A stretch of 64,000 nucleotides of DNA from Zingiber officinale. Taxonomy: Eukaryota > Streptophyta > Magnoliopsida > Zingiberales > Zingiberaceae. Below the pieces are notes generated by a model, which was given only the letters and a program-made list of their open reading frames with translations, was not told the DNA's origin and did no database searches. This document shows positions 1 to 10,529 of the stretch, one piece after another (the first letter of the stretch is position 1; each line of letters starts with the position of its first letter). A program made the position numbers and the translations under genes. The stretch spans positions 7,211,600 to 7,275,599 of the forward strand of contig NC_056001.1 of the NCBI RefSeq assembly GCF_018446385.1, read 5' to 3'.

Positions 1-129
1 TTGCTCACTATTTCCAGTTTCAATTAGGTGATCAATCACCTACACATGAATGAGCAGCTCAGTGTAAGTCTATATGACTATATTATCCAGCATGATTATT
101 TTCCAATAGCATATAGTGATAATGCTTAC

Positions 130-412
130 CTCGTCAGTTGGTCGAGTTCCAGTTATTGCCAAATCTAGAAAAAAAAATTCAGAAATAGTAAATCTAAATA
201 GTTTTGTCAGAAAAGAAGAAAGAATGAAACCTGTGAACACCCATCTCTCAAATGCCTCTCTATAGTCATTCTGGATAGTTTGCCTCAAAATCTGCTAGAA
301 ATTACCTTGATCAAGCATACTGCACACTAGTAGCTGACCTCAAATTGTCTGAGGTATTAATACAAGTACCTGGAAGTCATGCATCATATCCTTCAATTTC
401 TTCTTAAGTGCA
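130..412 (-). CDS. Partial Qa-SNARE (SYP13-like syntaxin), three exons
   Basis: Three minus-strand segments with good splice borders read as consecutive exons. Exon 412-370 gives ALKKKLKDMMHDFQ, exon 291-231 gives ILRQTIQNDYREAFERWVFT, and exon 164-130 gives ITGTRPTDE followed by a GTAAGC donor. Exon phases agree across both joins (43, 61 and 35 bp). This order matches the linker between the N-terminal Habc bundle and the SNARE helix of plant plasma-membrane syntaxins such as SYP132, where a KKKLKD-FQ-LRQ-I-EYRE-ER-VFT-TGTRPDE string is typical. Syntaxins drive vesicle fusion at the plasma membrane. The SNARE motif and membrane anchor would lie left of base 1, and the earlier exons were not found to the right. 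ERWVFTDLA in place of the usual ERRVFTV is divergent, so this may be a decaying copy. The identification is by recall of the family, not by alignment. Confidence 0.6.
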
Positions 413-1570
413 CTGTAGTTGGACAACAATGGTTACAATGACAGAAAATTAGTCATGGAATTTTTAGCTAATTAATTGATGGATCTGATGAAGGTTTCAA
501 CCACAAAACCATAAAACCATAAAACATATCAAACTAAAAAAAAAAGGGAACATGTTTCAACCATAAAACCATAAACCCAGCAGTCTAACTCAAGAATCCA
601 AGCTGCGAATGCCATAAACAGCAGCAGCCAAAAAAACAAAATTCTAGCTTAGAGAACAAACAGCCTACCTATCAGTTTCAACTCAGTCATATCATTGCAG
701 TCCGCGTTAGTTAAAAAACATACAACTTCACAATAGATTTTCATATTAGGCCAGCTATTATAAATCCCAACATTAGGTTCATCCTTTTTGCACACTTCCA
801 TTGAAGTGAAAAGACTTACAATGCTACAGAATATCCATCTTAATAATTTGATCCAATCCAAGTTTTAACACAGCAACACATTTGTCTTAAAAAATCCAAC
901 ATTAAAAACCAACGTCCCATGTGGCAAGTTAGATTCCACTCTAACCAAGATTTAAAACTCAACAACAAAATCACCTCAGCTCCATTTCAGTTTTACAAGT
1001 TTTCCACACTCCAACATTTCAGCACGTTGTTCAACCTCCAACTCTGAAATACAAAAGTTATAGCACACTAGCAGAATAAATAAAATCTGCATCAAAGGTT
1101 TCTATCAACACGCACCAATACGCCCTATATTCTCCGGCATTCAATAAAATATGGAAATCCAACTTTGAAGTATACTAGTTTCAACAGTTGGAAAGAGTTT
1201 CTGAAAAATCAAAACTTAGAAAACTTGCGGGCATAAATTAAAAGAATTAAGAAGAAACTACTAGTTACGAAAACATACCAATCAATATTCAGTAACCACA
1301 AAACAGCTTACCTGACATCAATATTTCTAAAAGAATCGAACCAATATTGATAGTATGCCCACTTGCCCATGCCAGAAACTCATGCTTCTCTTAACCTTCT
1401 CAAACAAACAGTCCCACAATGCAACTCAAGAAAATAATTAGAAATATATCTAAATATATTTTTGAACAATCTGAAGCATACCAATTGTAGCAGCCATTAT
1501 CTATGCACAAGAACAACTATGCAAACATTAGTCTTATGATCTTCCAAAAGGTTTGCATTTGTCACTTAAA
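413..1570. other. AT-rich non-coding stretch
   Basis: No exon with convincing splice borders or protein similarity was recognised here. It holds a short tandem stretch of the word accataaa around 500-570. If the syntaxin gene is real, its missing upstream exons would be expected here or further right, but none was found. Confidence 0.4.
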
Positions 1571-1932
1571 ATGGGGTTTTAGCTAATTAATTGATGTATT
1601 TGATGAACAACAAAGAAAAAGAAAAAAAAAAGAAATATATTGGTTTTTATATGCGGTTGGAAAATTAGGAGATCCATAAATCAGTAAATGATCTTTGAAA
1701 ATTAGAAAATAATCTTTAAGATAATGATTGCATAAAATCAGGAAAGAATCTTGAAAAATGAAGAAATAATTAATTTTAGTAATTTCCATTTCTTATATTT
1801 CCTTTCTTTTATTTGTTCCTATTTCATCACTTTGTATCTTCTATTTTATTAATGTAATGTCTAGTTGAAAATGAATAATAAAAAATTTCTCTTCTTCTAG
1901 TTTTTTTCCTTCAATCTTCCCCGTTTTCTTCA

Positions 1933-1944
1933 TGGTATCAGAAC
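1933..1944 (+). other. Primer binding site (tRNA-iMet) of the Copia element
   Basis: TGGTATCAGAAC follows a CA-ending LTR edge. It differs by one base from the common plant TGGTATCAGAGC site that pairs with the 3' end of initiator tRNA-Met. Confidence 0.8.
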
Positions 1945-2478
1945 AAAACCCTAGATTCGATCTAGGGTTTATTTTTTTCCATGGCAAATCAACATCCATG
2001 GAAGACTGCCTTAACCGACACAAGTAGGAATTCGATGGTGTCTAGAGAAGAAATGACTGTCAACTCAAATTTAAATCCACTGATATCTTTCAATGGTTCG
2101 ACGGAGGTATTCTCTAATTCACTCCAAGTTAATATTCAGCGTCTAAACGGAAAGAACTACACAAAATGGTCACAGACCGTGCGTTTGATTTTCGAAGGGA
2201 CAAATAAACTTGGATATGTTACCGGAGAAGCGATAAAACCAACTGATGGAGACCCCAGATTGAAAGGCTGGAAACCTGAAATTTTGCTCCTTATCGCATG
2301 GTTAGTCAATTCCATGGAGCCGCCTATCGGAAAGTCATTTTTGTTCCTACCTACAACCAAAGAGGTGTGGGAGGCAACTAGAGACACTTATTCAGATTTG
2401 GAGAACTCTTCGCAAATTTTTAGCTTAAAATCAAGGCTATGGTAAGCAAAGCAAGGGGGACGTGATGTGACTTCCTAC

Positions 2479-3378
2479 TGTTGGATCGCAGTAGTCGACT
2501 AGAAGGGGGGTTGAATAGCCTGTAAAAACAAAAAAAGACCCTTCTCGAACTTTCAACAGAACACTTGCATAAAAAGCAATAAATTAAAACAGAAAAGAAG
2601 AGTCACAAGATGTTTACTTGGTTACAACCGGGGAGGTTGTTAATCCAAGGAGTGGAACGCACTAGAATATCTCCCTCGGGCGGAGAAGTCTCTTACAGCA
2701 GTGAAAGCGCAAAAAGAAAGAAACTAAAGTCTAAAGGAAGCACACAAATGTTGGAATTACAATTCTTGAGTTGATTTGAAGCTTTTGGACCAAAGCTGTA
2801 TTTATAGTCTTAGTTGGGGCGCCTAGAAGGGGTCCAGGCGCTTGAGAGGGGATAAAATTTTATCCCCTTCGTAACAGATCGCGTTTGACGCGATCCTGGT
2901 CAAAATCCAACTCCGGGCGCCCGGAATGGCTCCGAGCGCCCGGAATGGTTCCGGGCGCCTGAACCACTAAAGTCAATAGGGTTGACTTTTGGTCCGGTCC
3001 CTCTGCTCCGATGCTGCTCGCCTCGGTCTGGGTATTCCGCTCCAGCTCCGCTCGCTTGGGTGATTTCGACCAACCGAAATAAGGCTCACCTGAACATAAT
3101 TTTGGCCTTCTAGAGCAACCTTCCGCTCAGGCTTCTCGTCCCTCAGAAACGTCGCGCGCCTCCTTCTCGTCCACCCGCGTACTCTTCCGCAGCGCCTCGT
3201 ACCTCAGACATGCCGAGCCCGTCGGCTCCCTCCCGTGTCGTCTTTCTCGTTAGCTGCGTCTTTTGCTCGACTCTCTGTGCTCCTAAGCTAGCTCCTGCAC
3301 ACTTAGACACAAGGTTAAAACATGACATGACCTAACTTAACTTGTTGATCACATCAAAATCACCCTGGGATTCCAACA
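2479..3378 (-). repeat. Left LTR (3' LTR in element sense)
   Basis: It begins TGTTGG and ends CCAACA. It holds a minus-strand TATA box (CTATAAATA, 2799-2807), a 20 bp perfect palindrome at 2848-2867 and a run of GGCGCC/GGGCGCCCGG inverted repeats at about 2818-2960. The copy at 5851-6746 matches along its whole length with scattered substitutions and small indels. Confidence 0.92.
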
Positions 3379-3540
3379 ATTTCACCCTTTTTGATGTAAG
3401 CAACCCAAGTTAAGCTAGGGTAAATAGACATAAAAAGAAATAACTAATATTGCAATAAAGTGTAAAAAGATAGAGAAATTGTAGAAAAAATGGTCTACCT
3501 CCCCCTAGACTTATACTTTTCTTTCTCCCCCTTTGATCAC

Positions 3541-3990
3541 ATAAAAAATGGGGTTCCGAGAAAAAAATATAAGGGATAAAACTTAGAAAATTTTGAAAAT
3601 AATTTTAATGATTTTACTTAAAAATTTGCAACAATTTTCAACAATGTTTCTAAGTTTCTTTAAAAAAAAATCCTAAGTTAGATAATTTGCTAAAAAAAAA
3701 TTCTAACTTAAATCTTTGAAAATTTTCTAAGTAAAAACTTTAGGTAAGAAAATTTTCTGCTTAAACATAAAAAATGGGGTTCCGAGAAAAAAATATAAGG
3801 GTTAAAACTTAGAAAATTTTGAAAATAATTTTAATGATTCTACTTAAAAATTTGCAACAATTTTCAAAAATGTTTCTAAGTTTCTTAAAAAAATCCTAAG
3901 TTAGATAATTTGCTAAAAAAAAATTTCTAACTTAAATCTTTGAAAATTTTCTAAGTAAAAACTTTGGGTAAGAAAATTTTCTGCTTAAAG
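3541..3990. repeat. Tandem duplication, period 226 bp, inside the LTR element
   Basis: The block starting ATAAAAAATGGGG at 3541 recurs at 3767 and runs to about 3990 with few changes. It lies in the AT-rich spacer between gag and the polypurine tract and has no coding content. Confidence 0.85.
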
Positions 3991-4717
3991 AAATTTAAGC
4001 AATAATTTCTAATTTTCAGACGGAATTTTAACTTAGGCAAAAATAATTTTTGAGAATTTTTTTTAAGTAAAAATTTTACGCAAGAAATTTTTTCTAAGTA
4101 TATATAAAAAAAATATTTTTGAAATATTTCCAAAAAAATGTTTAAAAAACTTTTTAAAGCATTATTAAATTTCAATCTTAATGTTTTATCAGAAAGTTAA
4201 TTAAACATTTTCTTTCAATATTTTGGCTTCCAGGCAGTGGCAAGGCACTAGGCCTTCTTGGTTATTGGAGCAACAATCACTTTTTTAGAAAAAGTCTCAT
4301 AAAGAAATTTAATGTCTAATTTTCTCGCTGAAAGCTCTAAATCTAATTAATGGTTCAAGTTAAACAGGACTTTGGAACCCAATATAGGTTCCAGCCTACT
4401 AGATTAACTAAAAATTTCTTAAGGACATGTTTTTTTTGAAATATTCCTAATTTGTCCCTTGTGGTATCTAAAATACCAATTTAGATTATTAAATTTTCTA
4501 ACATTTGTATTAGATGAGCATGCATGGTTTTTCAAATTATTTACTTGTATTTTTAAATTATCATTTTCCAATTTTAATTTGTCTAACTCTTCTGAAGGGC
4601 AAGATTTAGCTAGTATTAGTTTTAAATTTTTAATTTCTTTTTCTAACTTACAGCAATCCTTAGTTAACAGTTTAATAAACTTAAATAATTTATCGGGAGG
4701 AAGAGATCGTACCTGAT

Positions 4718-5791
4718 TTACCTTGTCGATCTCGTTGTTCGTGTCTCCCCTGAACTGCTGCTATCTTTCGACGTAGCTCCCCCTTCATCGATGCTCTCGA
4801 TGCTCATTTCGAAAGAGATTGACTCACAGTCGTCGTCTTGATGACTTGCCATTAGTGCAAGTCCGGAAAAGGCCTCGACTTCCGATTCGGATGACGAATC
4901 ATCCCACGTCGCCTTTAAGACCTTGTGTTTTTGGACAGGCGTCTTACCTTTGTCCTTGTCCTTATTCCTCAACTTGGGGTAGTTGTCCTTGACGTGCCCT
5001 TCTTCGTTGCAGTGGTAGCAGCAGATCATCCTTTTCTTTTTACCCTACGGATGGTTAGTATTTTTAGATTTACAAAGTTTCTTGAAACGTCTTATCATCA
5101 TAACCATTTCCTTGTCGTCGAGAGAGGACTCTGACTCAGGTTCGTCTCTCGATGCTTTGAAGGCGACGTTGTGCTTGGGCGCCTTCATACCTACACATCT
5201 TGATTCATGCATTTCAAATGTCGAGAATAATTCTTCTAAAGTAATTTTTTCTAAATCTTTAGAAATATAAAAGACATCTACTAGTGATGCTCATTTCGTA
5301 TTTCTAGGAAAAGAATTTAGTACGTACCTTAGCGAATCTCGGTTACGTACCTTTTCTCCGAGATTCGAAAGTTTGGTGATAAGCTCTTTGACTCTCGAGT
5401 GCAAATGCACAGTTGTTTCATCTTCTCCAAGTCACAGGTTGGTGAGATGGTTGCGAAGTAGATCCCATCTTGCGAGCTTGGCTTCGAACGTCCCTTCATG
5501 TAGCTCAAGGAACTTCTCCCAAAGTTCCTTTGCGGAGTCGTAGTTGCCGATTCGGTTGACTTCTTGTGGCAGAAGAACGCTCAACAGATGGTACTCTGCT
5601 TTGTCATTTGCCATGTAGTCGGCCTGCTCCTTTTTCATCCATTGATATTTTTCTTTGTCCTCCGGTGCTACAAAACCAAATTCCATTATAAGAAGTAATT
5701 CAAAGTCGATTTCGAAAAATACCTGCATTCGCTTTTTCCAGGTAGCGAATTTCCCTTTGAATTTTGGCGAGTAGATGCTTGGTCCGACCAT
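4718..5791 (-). pseudogene. SIRE-like gag of the nested element, with a damaged zinc knuckle
   Basis: The ATG at 5791-5789 opens a frame with KFATWKKRMQVFFEIDFE, DYMANDKAEYHLLSVL and SAKELWEKFLELHEG, the usual gag sequence of SIRE/Maximus-type Copia elements. A stop near 5432 breaks the frame, but similarity continues (LHSRVKELITKLSNLGEK) to about 5290. A later segment (5029-4718) holds CYHCNEEGHVKDNYPK, a CX2CX4HX4C knuckle whose last cysteine has become tyrosine, then an acidic serine-rich tail. Beyond it, to about 4330, are coiled-coil remnants such as KLKLENDNLKIQ. No enzyme domain follows. Confidence 0.8.
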
Positions 5792-5836
5792 TAGTTCAGT
5801 GCTTCATTCGGCGGTTAGTCCTCCTAAAGCGTCCTC

Positions 5837-5848
5837 GCTCTGATACCA
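5837..5848 (-). other. Primer binding site (tRNA-iMet) of the nested LTR element
   Basis: On the minus strand it reads TGGTATCAGAGC, two bases inside the right LTR. This fixes the element's orientation as right to left. Confidence 0.92.
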
Positions 5849-5850
5849 CT

Positions 5851-6746
5851 TGTTGGATCGCGTCGGCCGATTAGAAGGGGAGTTGAATAGTCTGCAAAAG
5901 CAAAAAGAGACCCTTCTCGAACTTTCAACAGAACACTTGCATAAAAAGTAATAAATTAAAACAGAAAAGAAGAGGCACAAGATGTTTACTTGGTTACAAC
6001 TGGGGAGATTGTTAATCCAATGAGTAGAACGCACTAGAATATCTCCTTCGGGCGGAGAAGCCTCTTACAGCAGTGAAAGCACAAAAAGGAAGAAGCTAAA
6101 GTCTAAAGGAAGCACACAAGTGTTGGAATTACAATTCTTGAGTTGATTTGAAGCTTCTGGACCAAGGCTGTATTTATAGCCTTGGTCGGGGCGCCTGGAA
6201 GGGGTTCAGGTGTCTGGGAGGGGATAAAATTTTATTCCCTTCGCAACGGATCGCGTTTGACGTGATCCTGGTCAAAATCCAACTCTGGGCGCCTGGAATG
6301 GCTCCGAGCGCCCGGAATGGTTCCGAGCGCCCGGACCACTAAAGTCAACAGGATTGACTTTTGGTCCGATCCCTCTGCTCCGGTACTGCTCGCCTCGATT
6401 CGGGTCTTCCGTTCCGACTTCGCTCGTTTGGGTGATTTCGGCCAACCGAAATAAGGCTCACTCGAACTCAATTTCGACCTTATCGAGCAACCTTCCGCTC
6501 CGGCTTCTCCTCCCTCGGAAATGTCGTACGCCTCCTTCTCGTTCGCCCACGTACTCTTCCGCAGCGCCTCGTACCTCCGACGCATCGAGCCCGTCGGCTC
6601 CCTCCCGTGCCATCCTTCTCGCTAGCTGCGTCTTTTGCTCGACTCCCTGTGCTCCTAAGCTCCTGCACACTTAGACACAAGGTTAAAACATGACAGGACC
6701 TAACTTAACTTGTTGATCACATCAAAATCACCTTGGGGTTCCAACA
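5851..6746 (-). repeat. Right LTR (5' LTR in element sense)
   Basis: 896 bp, TGTTGG to CCAACA. The minus-strand TATA box CTATAAATA is at 6171-6179, which would drive the element's transcript leftward. The same GGCGCC-type inverted repeats lie at 6188-6340, directly upstream of that TATA in element sense. Confidence 0.92.
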
Positions 6747-7747
6747 CCTACTACAATGAGTAGATGGCATTGTGGCAAGAACTAGATCTATGCTATGATA
6801 ATATTTGAAATTGTGTTGATGATAGTGTTCGTTTTATGAAATGGCAAGAGAATGATCGGGTGTTTATTTTCTTGGCGGGACTCAAAAATGATCTAGATGA
6901 AGTAAGGGGTCAAATCTTAGGAAAGACACCTCTACCAACAATCCGTGAAGTATTTTCAGAAGTTTGCAGAGAAGAAGCTCGACAACTGGTTATGCTTAAC
7001 AAATGTACCTTAGTCTCTACTAATTCAAGTTTGAAAAGCTCTTCCCTTGTTACTAAAGGTTTTCAAGAGGAAGCAAAGAAAGATAGCAAAAGTTTTGGAA
7101 AAGCATGGTGTGACCATTGCAAACGCCTGTGGCACACATAGGAAATATGTTGGAAAATCCATGGGAAGACCAAAAATTAGAAGAAAAGAACTGATGGTGA
7201 AGGTCATGCACTTCAGACTATTATCTCATATCAAGAGGAGCAATCTATTCCTAGCGTACTTCCTTTCACCAATGAACAAATAGACGAACTGTACAAACTC
7301 CTTGAGTCTTAGAAAAATCATTCTTGTTTAATAGCTCAAAAAAGTAATTGCATGGCAACAACCTTCCTTAGTGTCAATTCTAATCATGCCTAGATCATTG
7401 ACTCAGGTGCAACTGATCATATGACAGGAATGTCAAAATGTGGTGATCACATCTAGTATGTACTGAATCATGTTAAAACTAAAGGGAAAAAATCACCATT
7501 CATCATCGAGAAAAATTGGACTAGGATCTCCAATTTTTGGGCAATTGAGGAGTGTAAAGACAAGAGTCGCCAAAATAAAACAAATCAATCTATCAATCTT
7601 TTAATTCTAGAGATATATTTGTGACATAAGTGAGAAACTCTATCAATATCGATGAGCATAGATATAGATTAGTAATTTTTTTTAACTCTCCCACTATTTT
7701 TAAAATCTATTTCACACTATTTTATTATTTTTAATCATCTTTTTTAG

Positions 7748-8245
7748 ACCAAGAAAATTGGGAAGGAACATGCATTTATAGAAACTTTCACCTGCACATT
7801 TCAGAAAAAAGATAAGACTTAGAGCGGGGAGAGAGCTAAAGCAATCAAGGTTTGGAAAAATTTTGAATCTTAATTTATAACTTATATTCTATTAGTTATG
7901 TATATGCTCTAATTGTATATTCTTGTGTTCCTAAAATATTATTATTATTATAAATTTATTTTAATTTTTTTATTACAATATAGGACAAATATGATGAGCT
8001 AGAGGTAGCACAGAGAAGTTCAAGTGCTAGTGATAATGTCAAGGGATCTGAGGCATCTTTTGGTAATAATTTGGATTTATGGCTGAATGTGACTGGGGGT
8101 CAAAAGGGGGAGAAAGGATATTAGGAAAATGGCTCATGCATCTTCTTCCTCCTCACTAGCAGTAAGGACACAAATCCATAACTTGACTGAAGAGGTTACT
8201 CATTTGAGGGGCATCATATTGGAAAGGGTTCAGGAAATGAGATAA
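7748..8245 (+). pseudogene. Transposase fragment, Ptta/En/Spm plant-transposase family (C-terminal part)
   Basis: Exon 7748-7867 follows a TTTTTTAG acceptor and reads ETFTCTFQKKDKT, a stop, then ERAKAIKVWKNFE. After an intron with a TATAG acceptor, 7984-8245 reads DKYDELEVAQRSSSAS, LDLWLNVTGGQKG and, after a frameshift near 8120, SSLAVRTQIHNLTEEVTHLR and GIILERVQEMR before TAA. This order (KKDG, ERA, YDELV, LWLxxTGGxKKGRVYGLG, then the leucine-rich tail) is characteristic of the plant transposase family PF03004. The usual RVYGLGS motif is destroyed. It is dead by one stop and one frameshift. Confidence 0.75.
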
Positions 8246-9305
8246 ATGCATCGACAACAATACTTTACTATTTGACATCGTCTTTAGTTAGGGTCCATTC
8301 CAACTTAGATTCCTCCCGATTTTGGTGATAATGGTGATGGTTCTTCGTGATTTTTTTTATATGAACATTTGTTATTTGATTGAGTTTGTTTTTTATATAT
8401 CTTTTTAATATTGTTAATTTGCTTTGAATAGGGTTGGTAAGAAGGAATATGAAGATATTAAGTTTCATGTTAGGCTTTTTTTTGCCATGTTATAGTTACT
8501 TCTATTTTTTATTTTACCCTGATATTTTGCATGTTATGTCATGTCATGTTTTGCATATTTTTTACTTACCTATTCCTAATCAATGTAAAGTTAGTTATAT
8601 AGGTTTCTATACTTTTATTATGTCATGAAATATTTGATACATGTATTTTTTATTACATGACTTATACATTTTTTGTTTGTTATACTTATTTACAAGTTTC
8701 ATGTATGTATATGTTTAATAAAATTAAGTATAAATGACATCCTTTGACACTTAAGAACGTATGTATATGTTACAACTCACAAGACACATATATATGTTAG
8801 GACCAAAAGTAGCTAGAGGGGGGGGGGGGGGGGAATAGCTCGTCGCGTGCTCGTTGCTCGGTGTTGCTTGTTTCTTCAAGAATGCGCAGCGGAAAATACA
8901 TAAACAAACACAAACACGCTAACACTAGGAGTTTACTTGGTATCCACCTCCAACGGAGATGACTAATCCAAGGATCCACACCACGCACGCATCCTCCACT
9001 ATGAAAACACTCCTTTTCGGTAACTACCGAGGGCGGAGAAGCCCTACAAGACTCTCAGTACAAGAAGAAGAAAGGGTAGTAAAGAATAAGCAAAAGCTTA
9101 CAAGAAATGCAGTAAAAACCCTAGCTTCTTCTTCTTCTCGTTGCAACTCGCCTCTTGACTTGGATGAACCTCCAAGAACCTTCAAGAACTGGCGGTGAGG
9201 AGCTTAGAGAGTGCTGGGGAGGAGCTGTGTTGAATCTGGAATGAATCGGTGAAGTTCTGCTGAAGAAATCGCACGCCAACAGCTATAAACGACGCCAACG
9301 GTCGA

Positions 9306-9680
9306 ATCCCAATCGATTGGATTGCTCCCAATCGATTGGGGAGGCTTTGGATCGATCCACGGATCGATCCAGAGCGCCTCTGTGCTCTGGAAAAACTTCT
9401 GGATCGATCCACGGATCGATCCAGCACTTATCGCGCGAAGCAGCAGCGTCCCAATCGATCCACTGATCGATTGGGACCTCTGGATCGATCCACGGATCGA
9501 TCCAGAGAGGTTCTGTTCGTGGGGACTCACCGGATCGATCGGTGGATCGATCCAGATCTTCTGGATCGATCCACTGATCGATCCAAACCTGCTGGATCAA
9601 TCCACGGATCAATCCAAACCTGCTGGATCAATCCACGGATCAATCCAAACCTGCTGGATCAATCCACGGATCAATCCAAA
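9306..9680. repeat. GGATCGATCC palindrome array in the solo LTR
   Basis: The 10 bp palindrome GGATCGATCC (and variants GGATCAATCC, CAATCGATTG) recurs in pairs of the form GGATCGATCCACGGATCG, spaced by 15-30 bp of variable sequence. The last three units (about 9590-9680) are near-identical GGATCAATCC copies. Several overlapping open frames on both strands here are only the result of the repeat. It begins a few bases from a TATA-like GTTTATAGC (minus, 9282-9290). Confidence 0.92.
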
Positions 9681-9746
9681 CCTTGGTTTTTGCCCAAAGC
9701 CCCCTAAACCAACATCTAGTCAACCATGACTTGTTGGTACATAAGA

Positions 9747-10287
9747 CCTAGCATCCGGTCACCCTTGGCCAGCTAGGACTCTCTCACCAAGTGTCTGGTC
9801 AATCCCTTTGACCCACTTGGACTTTTCTCTTCTTGCCAAGTATCCGGTCACTCCCTAAGACCTACTTGGACTTTTCTTCCTCGTGCCAAGTATCCGGTCA
9901 ATCCCTTTGACCTTCTTGGACTCTCACCAGATGTCTGGTCAACCTTGACCCATCTGGATTTCTCTTGCCTGGCTTCACTCACCAGGACTTTCCCAATTGC
10001 CTAGTTTCACTCACTAGGTCTTTCACCTGGCTTCACTCACCAGGATTTTTCTCCTGCCTAGCTTCACTCACTAGGACTTCCCAATTGCCTAGCTTCACTC
10101 ACTAGGTCTTTCACCTGGCTTCACTCACCAGGATTTTCCTCCTGCCTAACATCCCAGTTAGGACTTCCCAATCAAGTATCCGATCATCCTTGACCTACTT
10201 GACTCTTCTTCAATCAACATTGCATTGTCAAACATCGAAACCCAAACCAAGACTCAAGCTTGGTCAATCAGGTCAACCTTGACCTGA
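9747..10287. repeat. Array of short hairpins with co-varying arms
   Basis: About fourteen short inverted repeats follow one another. Long type: outer arms CCTAGC/GCTAGG (9747-9777), CCAAGTG/CACTTGG (9787-9820), CCAAGTA/TACTTGG (9836-9869), CCAAG/CTTGG (9886-9919), CCAGATG/CATCTGG (9927-9957), CAAGTA/TACTTG (10173-10201), each around an inner GGTCA/TGACC-type stem. Short type: CCTGG/CCAGG (9968, 10026, 10114), CCTAG/CTAGG (10000, 10057, 10088), CCTAAC/GTTAGG (10144-10161). It closes with CAGGTCAACCTTGACCTG (10269-10286). Confidence 0.85.
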
Positions 10288-10529
10288 GGGATGTTGCACC
10301 AACAATATACCCTTCATATGTTATGATAATGAATTGAATTTTATTTGTTATAAATATTAGACACATATATCATTTATATGTTAGACATATTTTTTTGTTA
10401 TAAATGTTACTTAATGTTTATTTGTAATTTGACACAGGAAGAGAAGAAGAATGGAAAAAGGAGAAGGAAGTGTCTCCTAAGATAGAAAATGAAACTTGTT
10501 TTGATGACATATGTTAATGAATGATGTGT

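Larger units (their letters stand above)
2479..6746 (-). mobile_element. Complete gag-only LTR retrotransposon, SIRE-like, nested in Copia gag
   Basis: Both ends are exact: TGTTGG at 2479, CCAACA at 6746, and the 5 bp duplication CCTAC at 2474-2478 and 6747-6751. LTRs are about 900 bp (2479-3378 and 5851-6746). Next to the right LTR is the complement of the tRNA-iMet site, and next to the left LTR is a purine-rich tract on the minus strand, so the element runs right to left. Its interior carries only a gag-like region (about 4330-5791, minus). No protease, integrase or reverse transcriptase was found, so it is non-autonomous and must have been mobilised by a relative. Length is 4268 bp. Confidence 0.93.
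1981..7320 (+). pseudogene. Copia gag, interrupted by insertion and stop codons
   Basis: The 5' part (1981-2473) contains RLNGKNYTKWSQTVRLIF, the conserved start of the Copia gag/UBN2 domain, and GYVTGE. The reading frame enters the nested element at 2479 and resumes at 6752, so that codons for SYYNE are rebuilt across the 5 bp target duplication. The 3' part reads FLAGLKNDLDEVRGQILGK and LPTIREVFSEVCREE, typical of this gag. It ends in a CCHC knuckle near 7106-7152 (CDHC, then H, then C) with a stop codon between the H and the last C. At least two in-frame stops (about 6760 and 7138) make it non-functional. In a live element the protein would package the RNA in virus-like particles. Confidence 0.85.
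1575..7480 (+). mobile_element. Decayed Ty1/copia retrotransposon, split by a nested LTR element
   Basis: An LTR-like end rich in AATAAA-type signals stops at about 1932 and is followed at once by a tRNA-iMet primer binding site. Then come a Copia gag (1981-2473), a 4.27 kb nested LTR element, the rest of gag with a CCHC knuckle (6752-7320), and an aspartic protease core at 7387-7426 reading IIDSGATDHMTG. Everything after the protease (integrase, reverse transcriptase, 3' LTR) is missing; similarity stops near 7480. In-frame stops show it is dead. The left border of the 5' LTR is not defined, because no 3' LTR copy is in the window. Confidence 0.8.
8795..10304 (-). mobile_element. Solo LTR of a SIRE-like family, with two kinds of palindrome array
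   Basis: TGTTAG at 8795 and CCAACA at 10304 are flanked by the 5 bp duplication ATATA (8790-8794 and 10305-10309), so this 1510 bp unit is a single LTR left by recombination. Layout and words (GGGGAATAG near one end, ttacttggt, ctaatccaagg) resemble the LTRs at 2479 and 13924, which suggests the same minus orientation. It contains a 16 G run (8818-8833), an ATCGAT palindrome array (9306-9680) and a hairpin array (9747-10287). Confidence 0.88.

Noticed and set aside
6232-6680. Several GC-rich frames inside the SIRE-like LTRs (also at 3143, 14408, 17002)
   Set aside because: They lie in LTR DNA, have no domain and are not conserved between LTR copies.
9204-9729. Five overlapping open frames of 80-135 codons on both strands
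   Set aside because: They translate the GGATCGATCC repeat and disappear at its borders. No start context or promoter supports any of them.
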